64,000 nucleotides of DNA from Bacillota bacterium (GTDB taxonomy: Bacteria > Bacillota > Clostridia > Clostridiales > Caloramatoraceae), in assembly GCA_023415335.1 (NCBI GenBank), contig JAEZLD010000048.1, positions 1 through 64,000 on the forward strand, read 5' to 3'. The notes under the pieces were generated by a model, which had not been told where the DNA came from, did not search any database, and saw only the letters and a list, made by a program, of their open reading frames with translations. This document shows, one piece after another, positions 44,534 to 52,983 of the stretch. A program made the translations under genes and the position numbers. The number at the start of each line of letters is the position of its first letter. Position 1 is the first letter of the stretch.

Positions 44534-45899
44534 TCTTGTACCTCTCCAATCTTATTTCAATGATGTTTTCTGTTGCTTCGTCAATTTTATAGTTCCTTGT
44601 GTCACGCATCCCAACAAGCCATAATACCTCGCTGCCTGCTGCAATAATTAAAGCCTCCTGTCTCTTGTCAGATGGCACCTTTTTATCTATAAAATAATCC
44701 TTAAGCTTCTTTGTCCCTTTCATGCCATTAGGGCATATGTAATCCCCGTTTCTCCTGTTCCTTATTACTAAGCCATTTCCTATTTTATCATAATCAAAAT
44801 ATTTGATAAACCTATCATTACAAAAATGTCCATCATTTTTTTTGAGAAGTCTGGTAGAAACCATTGCATCAGCCTCCGCCACATGCACACTCCCCTCATT
44901 TGGAAGCTCATATTCAAAATCCTTTGTCTTCCCCTTCTTTAATATTTGGAAGCTGTCATATTGGATTCGGCATATTATTTCATTGGGAAGGCTTATATAC
45001 TTACCAGTCCTCCCTTTTGATATTATGTCAATACAATCCTCTATATGCTTGCTTTCTATGTTATTAAGGCCTCCCTTGACCTTTTCAATAGCCAGTCTGA
45101 TAATCCTCCTTTTAATGGACACATGCAGCAGGTTGAATTCACTTAAAGAAAGGCCATCCTTTCTTTTCAGCTTCTCCATTTCAATAAGTGCCCTGGAATT
45201 AAGATAATCATCGTCCTGCCTTGCCAGGTCTGAGGCCTTTGATATGCACTCTATTATGTTTGGATTGAAATTTTCCTTTATGTATGGAATAAACTCAAGC
45301 CTGAGCTTATTTCTGGCATATATATCTTTATTATTAGTACTGTCATGCATTGGGTTAAGTCCCTGTGCACTGCAATAGTCCTCTATCTCCTCTCTGGTGC
45401 AGTATAAAAGTGGTCTTATGTAGCACTCCGCCCTTACAGGTTTTATACCACCTAAACCGCTTATTCCAGAGCCCCTGAGAAAATGCATTATGACAGTTTC
45501 AGCCTGGTCATTCATATTATGGGCAATAGCGATTCTCTTTGCCCCAACCTTTTTTGCAATCTCTTCGAATAGCCTGTATCTCTGATATCTTCCCGCTTCC
45601 TCCTCAGACATCTGATGCTCCCTGGCATAAGCTGGTACATCAACGCTTCTTGATATGAACGGCACCCCTAGCTGGTTTGAAAATTTCCTGGCAAACTGCT
45701 CATCTCTATCTGCCTCCTCCCCCCTGATCATATGGTTCAGATGGACAGCATAAAGCTTAATATCATACAGCTGCCTTAGGCTGGACAAAATATGAAGCAT
45801 ACACACTGAATCGGGTCCCCCCGACAGTCCTACAATTATTGCATCCCCGCAGTTTATCATTTTATTGGTCTCAATAGTGTATATGACCTTTTCCCTCAT
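44526..45899 (-). CDS. tilS: tRNA(Ile)-lysidine synthase TilS
   Basis: This 457-aa enzyme adds lysine to C34 of tRNA-Ile(CAU). The PP-loop ATP-pyrophosphatase motif is GLSGGPDSVCML (about residues 24-35). HNMNDQAETVIMHFLRGSGISGLGGI (about 128-153) is the family-specific motif. A C-terminal TilS domain (about 370-450, with KKVPSDKRQ) follows. It starts the tilS-hpt-ftsH operon. Confidence 0.98.
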   Translation of the reverse strand: MREKVIYTIETNKMINCGDAIIVGLSGGPDSVCMLHILSSLRQLYDIKLYAVHLNHMIRGEEADRDEQFARKFSNQLGVPFISRSVDVPAYAREHQMSEEEAGRYQRYRLFEEIAKKVGAKRIAIAHNMNDQAETVIMHFLRGSGISGLGGIKPVRAECYIRPLLYCTREEIEDYCSAQGLNPMHDSTNNKDIYARNKLRLEFIPYIKENFNPNIIECISKASDLARQDDDYLNSRALIEMEKLKRKDGLSLSEFNLLHVSIKRRIIRLAIEKVKGGLNNIESKHIEDCIDIISKGRTGKYISLPNEIICRIQYDSFQILKKGKTKDFEYELPNEGSVHVAEADAMVSTRLLKKNDGHFCNDRFIKYFDYDKIGNGLVIRNRRNGDYICPNGMKGTKKLKDYFIDKKVPSDKRQEALIIAAGSEVLWLVGMRDTRNYKIDEATENIIEIRLERYKNE

Positions 45900-45999
45900 G
45901 TTTAATCACTCTTTTTTTCATATTAAATTCTATCCCTACTTTTACACATATATACACTATATCAAATAATATTAAAAAGTAAAAGCATTAATATAAATT

Positions 46000-46027
46000 A
46001 GAGGCCCTTGAAAAGGGCCCCCAATCC
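46000..46027 (-). terminator. Terminator of spoIIE
   Basis: GGCCCTT and AAGGGCC form a GC-rich stem with a 3-nt loop within GGGGGCCC...GGGCCTCT, followed by AATTTAT, immediately after the spoIIE stop. Confidence 0.75.
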
Positions 46028-46033
46028 ACACCA

Positions 46034-48421
46034 TCAATCATGCTGCTTCCATATCTTAGACACAAGCACCGTCATGTCGTCCTTTGCCTCCCCTTTATAA
46101 TTGTCCTCCGCCATTTTGAGAAGGCTGTCTGCAATATCCCTTGGATTTCCACTTTCCATGGAGCGTATGGTCTTCTCTAACCATTCTTCGTTCTCCAAGC
46201 CCATGGAATCCTCTATCCCATCAGTGACCATAATAATAATGTCTCCATCCTCCAGCTCTACTATTTCACTTTCAATCTCAATATCCTCCAGTATTCCTAC
46301 AGGAAGTGAAGAGGATCTAAGTATACGAACACTGTCTCCTGATTTAATAAAGGTTGCTGCAGAGCCTATTTTAACAAATTCACCCACACCATTGTATAGG
46401 TCTATAATTCCAAGGTCAATTGTGGCATAGCTTTCTTCACAGGACCTGAGTATTAGAACTGAATTGATTGCCTTAATAGCCGAGGTTCTCTCATAGCCTG
46501 CCGCCATAAGCTTTTCAAGAAGCGATATGGTAACACTGCTTTCCATAGCTGCTGCGCTGCCACTTCCCATACCATCACTTATTGCCAGCATATATCTTCC
46601 CCTGCTTATATTCCCATGGAAGCAGGTATCCCCGCAAACCTTCTCCAGCGGCTTTTGTGCCATAGCAGAGACTATGTTGTAGCATTCAGCCTCTACAAGC
46701 TTAAACTGACACAAAGAGCAGTCACTGTTAAGCCTGCATTTAACACTATCCTTTGTCATTCTGATACCAAGCACCTTGGATATAACCGTGGTATATTCCC
46801 TTGAGCAGGACTGCTTCCCCATACATGGTGTTCTATAAATAGAAACCTCATGCTTCCCATTATTATCCCTTACTGCTATTACATCATCAAACTCCAGGCC
46901 CATATTATCTAAGGCCACTCCTATACTCTCCTCCAGGTCGTTTTTAAACTCAAAAGAGGTTCCTACATCACTAGCCATGGAGTTTACCATATTTGATATA
47001 CTTTCAAGCTGCTGTCCAACAATTCTCTTGGAATTGAATATTTTTCTTCTCCATTTACTATTAAGCTTAAATATTTCAAATACCATATTCACCTGACGTG
47101 CAAGCTCATTTGCTCTTATGCACTTTCTCTGCAGCTCTTCTGGCATATCCTTTAGACTTATCCTGCCCTTTTTCTCTGCCAGCTCCATCATTGTCTTAAA
47201 CGAATCATAGGTCTTGTAGAACTCTCTTTTCCAGCAAAGATTTCTGCCCTCACATACTGCACACACCTTATCAGCAACGCTCTCCACCAATCCATCCACC
47301 TCTGACTTTCTGAATATGTCTTTATCCGAAGTTTCATTTAATGCCTCGGAGAGGTCTGTAAGGGTGGCTGCAATCTCACGCATCCTGCCCCCCATCATCT
47401 CACGGACTCTCTGGGAATACAGCTTTTGAAGCTCCAGCCCTCTTTCCTCCGCATCCATCATTTGAGCTGCCTTTTCATAAAAGCCTTTTCTTACCATAAG
47501 AAATACAACAGCTCCTATAGCTGCCTCTATTACGTCCTCTGCATATATAACTCCTTTTCCATTAAGTCCAATTAGAAATATATATACAGCTAAAAAAGCT
47601 AAGGATGAAAGAGCTTTATTTTTCCCTCTGAAGGTTCCTGCTGAAAGCCCTGAAGCTCCATAAATACCTATGTATGTCATTGCTGCCCCTCCGGTCAGGC
47701 TTAATGCCATACCCAGGAGCAGTCCTGTAAAGGCCCCTGAAGATGCGCCTTCTACATAACCTATAAACATTGTAATAAACACTGTCAATATTCTTCTTAT
47801 GTTTACCCCACCATAGCCTATATCCCAAAGCCCTCCCATAAGCATCACAGCCATGAAGCCCACACAAGCCCATTCCTCTCTTGATAGCAGTTTTCTTTTT
47901 GTTATGCGGAAGCACAAGGGAATACCATAGGAAAAAACATATCCAAAGCCTGCTGAGAGGGCGGCCTCAACACCTGCCAGGAATATACTATAGCCAGTGC
48001 TGTAGTCATTCATTACTATGAGGTTAAAAGAAATAAATGAAATAAAGCTTACTAAAAAGCCTACTATAAGCACAGCTGCATTCTTTTCCTCCAGCCTTAA
48101 TGAATAAAATATGCCCGCAAGCAGCATTACCACGCATGCATGACATACCCCTTCTGCAAAGCTGGCACTACACATATATCCTGATGCTATAGCCGCTGCC
48201 GAGATAGCTGCATAGCTTCTGCCAAGAGCTATGTATACTGCTATGAAAAATCCTATACCAAAGGGACTTAGTCCTCCAATTATTACTGTTCTTCCCATCA
48301 AGAAGGCACAAGCATATATAAAAAGTGCCTCCCTGGAGAAAACCATAGCATGCCATTTCCTCCTTGCCATTTTTGTTTCCTGTCCTGTTTGTTTATATAT
48401 CCTGAGCTGCTGCCCATACAT
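46034..48421 (-). CDS. spoIIE: Stage II sporulation protein E, PP2C phosphatase
   Basis: This protein of about 795 aa has about ten N-terminal transmembrane helices (residues 20-325), a central coiled-coil/FtsZ-interacting region (330-560) and a C-terminal PP2C domain with AISDGMGSGSAAAMES (about 590-605) and MVTDGIEDS (about 725). SpoIIE dephosphorylates SpoIIAA and so activates sigma-F in the forespore, and it helps place the polar septum. I choose ATG 48421 rather than the in-frame GTG at 48430, because GAGGTG lies 6 nt upstream of the ATG. That SD is within a hairpin. Length and layout are normal for Clostridia. Confidence 0.97.
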   Translation of the reverse strand: MYGQQLRIYKQTGQETKMARRKWHAMVFSREALFIYACAFLMGRTVIIGGLSPFGIGFFIAVYIALGRSYAAISAAAIASGYMCSASFAEGVCHACVVMLLAGIFYSLRLEEKNAAVLIVGFLVSFISFISFNLIVMNDYSTGYSIFLAGVEAALSAGFGYVFSYGIPLCFRITKRKLLSREEWACVGFMAVMLMGGLWDIGYGGVNIRRILTVFITMFIGYVEGASSGAFTGLLLGMALSLTGGAAMTYIGIYGASGLSAGTFRGKNKALSSLAFLAVYIFLIGLNGKGVIYAEDVIEAAIGAVVFLMVRKGFYEKAAQMMDAEERGLELQKLYSQRVREMMGGRMREIAATLTDLSEALNETSDKDIFRKSEVDGLVESVADKVCAVCEGRNLCWKREFYKTYDSFKTMMELAEKKGRISLKDMPEELQRKCIRANELARQVNMVFEIFKLNSKWRRKIFNSKRIVGQQLESISNMVNSMASDVGTSFEFKNDLEESIGVALDNMGLEFDDVIAVRDNNGKHEVSIYRTPCMGKQSCSREYTTVISKVLGIRMTKDSVKCRLNSDCSLCQFKLVEAECYNIVSAMAQKPLEKVCGDTCFHGNISRGRYMLAISDGMGSGSAAAMESSVTISLLEKLMAAGYERTSAIKAINSVLILRSCEESYATIDLGIIDLYNGVGEFVKIGSAATFIKSGDSVRILRSSSLPVGILEDIEIESEIVELEDGDIIIMVTDGIEDSMGLENEEWLEKTIRSMESGNPRDIADSLLKMAEDNYKGEAKDDMTVLVSKIWKQHD

Positions 48422-48428
48422 AAAAAAC

Positions 48429-48452
48429 ACCTCACATCCGTTGACGTGAGGT
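48429..48452 (-). promoter_or_regulatory. Hairpin sequestering the spoIIE Shine-Dalgarno
   Basis: ACCTCAC pairs with GTGAGGT around a 10-nt loop. The 3' arm contains the GAGGTG Shine-Dalgarno and is followed by TTTTTT directly before the ATG. The element could act as a translational lock or as an attenuating terminator in the leader. Confidence 0.65.
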
Positions 48453-48651
48453 TATTATATCAAATCAATCCGTATTTATTTGTCACAATGTAAATAAGAG
48501 TTATGTTAACTCTATGACAATAACAAGTGGTTTACATTACGTTAAAATAAACTTCGACTTCTATTCCGTATTTCTAATTAAGAAAGGATAACATTCATAG
48601 CTAATAATAGGGAACGTTTTTATAATCCTTACTAAATCTCCGCATATAATA
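48453..48651 (-). promoter_or_regulatory. Putative Spo0A-controlled spoIIE promoter region
   Basis: On the minus strand a -10 TATAAT (about 48460-48465) lies downstream of TGTGACAAATAA and AGTCGAAG, which resemble 0A boxes (TTGACAA / TGTCGAA). In Bacillus subtilis spoIIE is transcribed by sigma-A with Spo0A~P. The boxes are imperfect, so this is a suggestion. No gene is present. Confidence 0.35.
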
Positions 48652-49155
48652 TTATTTCATGTACTCCTTTGAAAGCTCTGCATAATGTGAAGCATTCCAC
48701 TTGATTCCTTCTATATTCTCTTGGGAAAGGGCTCTGATAACCTTACCAGGTACTCCCAACACCAGAGAATTATCAGGAATCACCTGGTTTTCAGTTACGA
48801 CGGCACCTGCACCAATTATGCAGTTATTACCTACCTTTACTCCATTCATTATTATGGCACCCATGCCCACCATAACGCTATTACCTATGCTACATCCATG
48901 GACAATTGCATTATGACCAATGGTTACTCCCTCCCCTATAGTCAGATTAAAGCCCTTATCCCCATGAAGGGTAGCATTGTCCTGAATATTGCTTCTGCTT
49001 CCTATGGTAATATCACACGTATCACCACGTACAACTGCCCCAAACCATACAGAACAGTCTCCACTAAGCTTTACATTTCCTATAATTGTTGAATTGTCAG
49101 CTACAAAGCAGCTGGTATGTATGGAGGGGGTGATGTTTTTAAAGGATTTTATCAT
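48652..49155 (-). CDS. Gamma-carbonic anhydrase-like hexapeptide-repeat protein
   Basis: This 167-aa left-handed beta-helix protein has many hexapeptide repeats (GNVKLSGDCSVWFGAVVRGD, GVTIGHNAIVHGCSIGNSVMVGMGAIIMNG). The zinc-ligand His residues fit the gamma-CA family (HGDKG, GHNAIVHGC). I start at ATG 49155 (MIKSFKNI), with AGGAG upstream, not at the TTG at 49164. It may hydrate CO2 or act as a trimeric transferase relative. It is monocistronic. Confidence 0.9.
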   Translation of the reverse strand: MIKSFKNITPSIHTSCFVADNSTIIGNVKLSGDCSVWFGAVVRGDTCDITIGSRSNIQDNATLHGDKGFNLTIGEGVTIGHNAIVHGCSIGNSVMVGMGAIIMNGVKVGNNCIIGAGAVVTENQVIPDNSLVLGVPGKVIRALSQENIEGIKWNASHYAELSKEYMK

Positions 49156-49192
49156 ATATATCAACTCCTAAATAGAATTATATGTTCTATTA

Positions 49193-49543
49193 TTAATTAT
49201 TTTTTATGGTTTTAACTGATGCAATCAACATTCGGCGTATAGAGCCACACATTTGCAATAGCTGCTTTTTCTTTTCTTCATCAATATATCCCGTATCTGA
49301 CAGGAGTTCTATCCAATATTCAGTTTCATAGCACTCCTTTAAGGAAATTTCCAACTTTGAGATAAAGTCCTGTTTTCCCTGTGCATAGTTTGCCTCATGA
49401 ATATTTGCTCCAATACTAGTTCCAGAACGAAGTAGTTGATTGCATAATGGTGATGGTGCATGTATAGATTGTAAACCCTTAATTAGAAATACAATTTCTT
49501 TTGCTAGTTCCTTGGATTTTTCTTTTAAAATCCCCTCAGACAT
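49193..49543 (-). CDS. Four-helix-bundle protein (S23/23S rRNA intervening-sequence type)
   Basis: This protein of about 116 aa matches the S23 family: AKEIVFLIKGLQS, then SPLCNQLLRSGTSIGANIHEANYAQGKQDFISKLEISLKECYETEYWIELL, the diagnostic segment. I start at ATG 49543 (MSEGILKEK), with AAGGTGG upstream. Relatives are encoded within intervening sequences of 23S rRNA or as free-standing genes; Avd of diversity-generating retroelements has the same fold. Directly upstream of its promoter side is a tandem 218-bp hairpin repeat. The function is unknown. Confidence 0.92.
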   Translation of the reverse strand: MSEGILKEKSKELAKEIVFLIKGLQSIHAPSPLCNQLLRSGTSIGANIHEANYAQGKQDFISKLEISLKECYETEYWIELLSDTGYIDEEKKKQLLQMCGSIRRMLIASVKTIKNN

Positions 49544-49614
49544 AAAGCTACCACCTTTCATGAACATATTATATCACATAAAATGGAAGGTGTTTTTATG
49601 TCCTGCGAACGGCC

Positions 49615-50051
49615 AATATAGTTGAAAAAAAGCACTTGCTACTATCTCCCTATAAGTATTAGTAATAAGTTATATTCCGTCCTGCGGACGGAGTGATATT
49701 CTGGCCTTTAGCCATAGTGATATTGAGTTCTTCGAACTCAGTGATATTATATTCGCCTTTTTACTCTGGGCGCAGCCTAATATCACTGCGTAGCAACATC
49801 ACTGGCGAAGCCAATATATCTCGCCAACGGCGAATATAGTTGAAAAAATAGCACTTGCTACTATCTCCCTATAAGTATTAGTAATAAGTTATATTCCGTC
49901 CTGCGGACGGAGTGATATTCTGGCCTTTAGCCATTGTGATATTGAGCTCTTCGAGCTCAGTGATATTATATTCGCCTTTTTACTCTAGGCGCAGCCTAAT
50001 ATCACTGCGTAGCAATATCGCTGGCGAAGCCAATATATCTCGCCAATGGCG
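49615..50051. repeat. Two tandem copies of a 218/219-bp hairpin-rich element
   Basis: Copies start at 49615 and 49833, both with AATATAGTTGAAAAAA, and a third begins at 50052, becoming the tRNA terminator. The copies differ at only a handful of bases, and some changes are paired within stems (GAGTTC/GAACTC versus GAGCTC/GAGCTC). Each copy strings together short hairpins such as CCGTCCTGCGGACGG, GGCCTTTAGCC and GAGCTCTTCGAGCTC, separated by GTGATATT. The unit carries only the left arm of the terminator (AAAAGCACTTGC). No coding frame is credible. Confidence 0.85.
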
Positions 50052-50061
50052 AATATAGTTG

Positions 50062-50097
50062 AAAAAAAAGCACTTGCTTGCGCAAGTGCTTTTTTTT
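50062..50097. terminator. Bidirectional terminator of the tRNA cluster
   Basis: GCACTTGC and GCAAGTGC form a perfect 8-bp stem with a TTGC loop, flanked by an A-run and a T-run, so it works on either strand. It lies 3' of the tRNA-Met gene on the minus strand. Confidence 0.88.
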
Positions 50098-50098
50098 C

Positions 50099-50175
50099 TG
50101 GTGGCGGCGGGGAGATTCGAACTCTCGACACTCCGGGTATGAACCGAATGCTCTGGCCAACTGAGCTACGCCGCC
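50099..50175 (-). tRNA. tRNA-Met (CAT), elongator
   Basis: A complete cloverleaf: acceptor GGCGGCG/CGCCGCC, D-arm GCTCAG...GAGC, anticodon loop TTCATAC on a TTCGG/CCGGA stem, T-arm GAGAG-TTCGAAT-CTCCC type, and encoded CCA. The paired first base and anticodon stem distinguish it from the initiator. Confidence 0.95.
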
Positions 50176-50178
50176 ATA

Positions 50179-50254
<76 letters not shown>

Positions 50255-50266
50255 ATATTATTAAAT

Positions 50267-50356
50267 TGGTGCCGGAGACCGGGATCGAACCGGTACGGAC
50301 CTTTAGGGTCCGCAGGATTTTAAGTCCTGTGCGTCTGCCAGTTCCGCCACTCCGGC
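50267..50356 (-). tRNA. tRNA-Leu (TAA)
   Basis: A class II tRNA with a long variable arm (GCGGACCCTAAAGGTCCGT), acceptor GCCGGAG/CTCCGGC, anticodon loop CTTAAAA (TAA), T-loop TTCGATC and encoded CCA. It is the first gene of the three-tRNA cluster. Confidence 0.96.
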
Positions 50357-50527
50357 ATCATTGACTAGCGACATTATTTATTATATAATGCTTTTTCAAA
50401 TACGTCAACATGATTTTTGAACATATTTTCAGGGATAATATGGTATTAATATCATATACCCTCCCCCTTAGCAAATATAAAATATAAAAAGGTACTTTAC
50501 CTAATGGCAAAATACCTGTAAATAGCT

Positions 50528-50935
50528 TTAATATCTTCTAGAATAACCCCCACTTCTTTTATTGTCCTGATTCTTCTTGATATCCTGTATTCTTTCATCG
50601 CTGTCCTTTAGGAACTTGGCCAATCTTTCTTCAAATGATAGGCTGGCCACCTTTTTCCTGTCGCTGTCCCTATCAAAGTCCACAGGCCTGGAGGTCTTTT
50701 TAACGGGATTAGCCTGTCTTATTGATAAGCTTACCTTTCCATCTGCATCAATGCCTATAACCTTTACTTTTACCTTATCATGCTCCTTAAGATGGTTTCT
50801 GATATCCTTTACATAGCTGTCGGATACCTCTGAAATATGAACCAGTCCTGTCCTACCTGACACCTCAACAAATGCACCAAAGTTGGTTATATTCACCACA
50901 GTGCCATCTAATATGCTACCTACCTGAAGGGTCAT
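50528..50935 (-). CDS. S1-domain RNA-binding protein (YabR-like)
   Basis: This 135-aa protein has an N-terminal S1 domain (residues 4-72, VGSILDGTVVNITNFGAFVEVSGRTGLVHISEVSDSYV) and a charged C-terminal tail (KKVASLSFEERLAKFLKDSDERI). It keeps the conserved position after divIC. It probably associates with ribosomes or RNA. SD GGAGGAAG precedes the ATG. Confidence 0.94.
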   Translation of the reverse strand: MTLQVGSILDGTVVNITNFGAFVEVSGRTGLVHISEVSDSYVKDIRNHLKEHDKVKVKVIGIDADGKVSLSIRQANPVKKTSRPVDFDRDSDRKKVASLSFEERLAKFLKDSDERIQDIKKNQDNKRSGGYSRRY

Positions 50936-51016
50936 ACTAAAAAACTTCCTCCTTAATTGTATTAATGATATTATTATACATTAATGTTAAATGGCAGTCA
51001 ATTTATTGAAATTACG

Positions 51017-51295
51017 TTAATTATTATTTTTATCCTTATCAATAAACAGTATTTCTCCTGGTTTAACAAGCCCAAGCTTCTCCCTTGCTACCTTTTCAAT
51101 ATATCCATCATTTTGGGTATCCTCCAGCCGGGAAGTAAGATCGGCATTCTTCTCCTGGAGCTGGGTCAGCTGCGCTTCATATTGGTGATGCTTGTCATTC
51201 AGTCCTGCTATTGTTATTTGCTGCCTTATTAATATTGATCCAAAGAAAGCTAGTATCACACCCCAGAATATAAGCTTTTTCCATTTAATCTTCAT
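51017..51295 (-). CDS. divIC: Septum formation initiator DivIC/FtsL-like
   Basis: This 92-aa bitopic protein has one transmembrane helix (about residues 9-24) and a leucine-zipper coiled coil (about 30-65), then VAREKLGLVKPGEILFI, the conserved DivIC tail. It takes part in the division complex. It follows yabQ in the conserved order. Confidence 0.92.
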   Translation of the reverse strand: MKIKWKKLIFWGVILAFFGSILIRQQITIAGLNDKHHQYEAQLTQLQEKNADLTSRLEDTQNDGYIEKVAREKLGLVKPGEILFIDKDKNNN

Positions 51296-51313
51296 AAAAC
51301 CTACTCCTTAGTG

Positions 51314-51859
51314 TTATTTTTCTTGGCTGATATTTTTTTTTGTATTAATTTTATTATTCTTTATGGCTTTGGTTTTTCCTGCTTTTTGATTACTTTTTTT
51401 TGATGCCTTTATCTGCTTCTTGACCTTATACTTCTGGTCCTCCTTGTGGATAAGAGCTGAAATCAGGCTTTTGATAAATCCAATCATGTATAATATAGCC
51501 TTTATTGGGAATATGAGCACCATCCATAAAATTCTTATAGCCTTGGCCATATAATATATAAACCATCTCATACCCTTTAGTATAGCCCTGCTTAAGACCT
51601 TAAAGTAAAGAAGCCCCCCCAGTCCCATTCCTATAATTGTATAATATCTAAAATCCCCGTTATTGGTGTATAAAAAGAATATAAATATTATTATTGCGCA
51701 AAGAATCCAGAACAGCATGTCCGATATAGCCGCAAGTAATCCCCTGGTACGACACCAGTATCTTATGCTGCGGTATCCATCAACCATGAGACCGGCTATG
51801 ACCCCTCCTGCTACTGCGCATAAAAAATAATATATCTGTATGCTTGAAGGTATAATCAT
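51314..51859 (-). CDS. yabQ: Spore cortex biosynthesis protein YabQ
   Basis: This 181-aa protein has three or four transmembrane segments in its first 120 residues (IYYFLCAVAGGVIAGLMVDGYRSIRY, ISDMLFWILCAIIIFIFFL) and a Lys-rich C-terminal tail. The family is needed for spore cortex formation in Bacillus. It sits between yabP and divIC as expected. Confidence 0.9.
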   Translation of the reverse strand: MIIPSSIQIYYFLCAVAGGVIAGLMVDGYRSIRYWCRTRGLLAAISDMLFWILCAIIIFIFFLYTNNGDFRYYTIIGMGLGGLLYFKVLSRAILKGMRWFIYYMAKAIRILWMVLIFPIKAILYMIGFIKSLISALIHKEDQKYKVKKQIKASKKSNQKAGKTKAIKNNKINTKKNISQEK

Positions 51860-51880
51860 AATGTCCCCCGTATAGACAGA

Positions 51881-52168
51881 TTACTTAAACAGCTTCTTGA
51901 GCAGCTTTTCCTTACTTGCACTATCCTTATCATTGTAAAATATAGAATAAACATATCCTTCTATGGACATTTCTCCATTATCCACATTAAGCTTGTTCAC
52001 CTTCATAGACTTGCCCTTAATGCTTAAACCACCCATGGATGTCTGCAGCACCACATTTTCTTCGTTAAAGGTTACCACCTTGATTACGCCTGTTAAATCC
52101 AGGCTTTCCCTGTTATTTATATAAAGGGAGTGGTTCTGCTGAAACTTTGTTCCCTTTGAATTTTCCAT
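51881..52168 (-). CDS. yabP: Sporulation protein YabP
   Basis: This 95-aa beta-rich protein has the YabP/YqfC signature HSLYINNRESLDLTGVIKVVTFNEENVVLQTSMGGLSIKG. It is required for sporulation in Bacillus and is encoded just before yabQ. Confidence 0.92.
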   Translation of the reverse strand: MENSKGTKFQQNHSLYINNRESLDLTGVIKVVTFNEENVVLQTSMGGLSIKGKSMKVNKLNVDNGEMSIEGYVYSIFYNDKDSASKEKLLKKLFK

Positions 52169-52246
52169 ACTATCCCTCCCATCATATTTATTTTTATGAT
52201 TCGGGAAGGCTTATTATTACTTTTTTATAGCAGCCTTTAATAAGGT

Positions 52247-52283
52247 AAAAGCCTGTAGGATTTTTATAGTCCCACAGGCTTTC
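52247..52283 (-). terminator. Terminator after the S4-domain gene
   Basis: AAGCCTGTGGG and CCTACAGGCTTTT form an imperfect stem with a T-tract on the minus strand, right after the S4 gene stop. yabP follows and needs its own promoter or read-through. Confidence 0.78.
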
Positions 52284-52284
52284 A

Positions 52285-52542
52285 TTAATCAATCTCCTTG
52301 CCACTTAGAATCCTATACAATCCTGCAGCGCTGTCCTTGGTTACCCTTTCGGCTATGCTGAGTATTTCGGCTTTGACACTACCAGAGGCATAGTTTATTT
52401 CAATAATGTCTCCTACCTTTACCTCAGAACCAGGCTTGGCGGGTCTGTTATTCAACATTACTCGGCCAGAATCACAAACCTCCTTGGCTACGGTCCTTCT
52501 CTTTATAATCCTGGATACCTTAAGGTATTTATCTAGTCTCAT
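52285..52542 (-). CDS. S4-domain RNA-binding protein (RqcP/HslR-like)
   Basis: This 85-aa protein is almost wholly an S4 domain: MRLDKYLKVSRIIKRRTVAKEVCDSGRVMLNNRPAKPGSEVKVGD. It matches Bacillus YabO/RqcP, which helps elongate poly-Ala tails on obstructed 50S subunits in ribosome quality control. Its place next to hup agrees with that. Confidence 0.93.
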   Translation of the reverse strand: MRLDKYLKVSRIIKRRTVAKEVCDSGRVMLNNRPAKPGSEVKVGDIIEINYASGSVKAEILSIAERVTKDSAAGLYRILSGKEID

Positions 52543-52570
52543 TCCTTCACCCCCGGAGCAATGAATTTAA

Positions 52571-52600
52571 TGGAAAAAATCAGGTCTAAGACCTGATTTT
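52571..52600 (-). terminator. Terminator of hup
   Basis: AAAATCAGGTCT and AGACCTGATTTTTT form an excellent stem with a T-tail just after the HU stop. Confidence 0.88.
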
Positions 52601-52606
52601 CTTCGG

Positions 52607-52882
52607 TTACTTATTTACTGATTCCTTAAGTTCCTTACCAGCCTTAAATGCAGGTACCTTTGATGCAGGAATAGCTATTTCTTCAAGAGTTCTTGGGTTT
52701 CTGCCCTTTCTTTCTGCTCTTTCCTTTACTTCAAAAGTTCCAAAGCCTACTAGCTGAACCTTTTCTCCGCTTGTGAGCGCACCCTCTACGCTATCGATGA
52801 AAGCCTTGAGAGCCTTCTCTGCGTCCTTCTTAGTAAGACCGCTCTTTTCTGCCATTGCTGTTATAAGTTCTGCTTTGTTCAC
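52607..52882 (-). CDS. hup: DNA-binding protein HU
   Basis: This 91-aa histone-like protein has the typical N-terminal helices ([24 protein letters not shown]), [28 protein letters not shown] and [13 protein letters not shown]. The start is GTG at 52882, with GGAGGGAA 5-7 nt upstream. It bends and compacts DNA. Confidence 0.98.
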   Translation of the reverse strand: MNKAELITAMAEKSGLTKKDAEKALKAFIDSVEGALTSGEKVQLVGFGTFEVKERAERKGRNPRTLEEIAIPASKVPAFKAGKELKESVNK

Positions 52883-52983
52883 AATGATTCCCTCCTTTGT
52901 TATTCTACATGGTAGATTACTATAGTGTATTCTTCACAAATCCCAAAAATCCTTCTTTATCGAAGCATTTTTTAGCAAAATAA

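Noticed and set aside
49615..50051. CRISPR array.
   Set aside because: The repeat unit is 218 bp with two tandem copies and no spacers; its internal structure is hairpins.
51314..51859. A transposon or prophage gene inside the yabP-divIC block.
   Set aside because: The protein fits YabQ by position, length and membrane topology.
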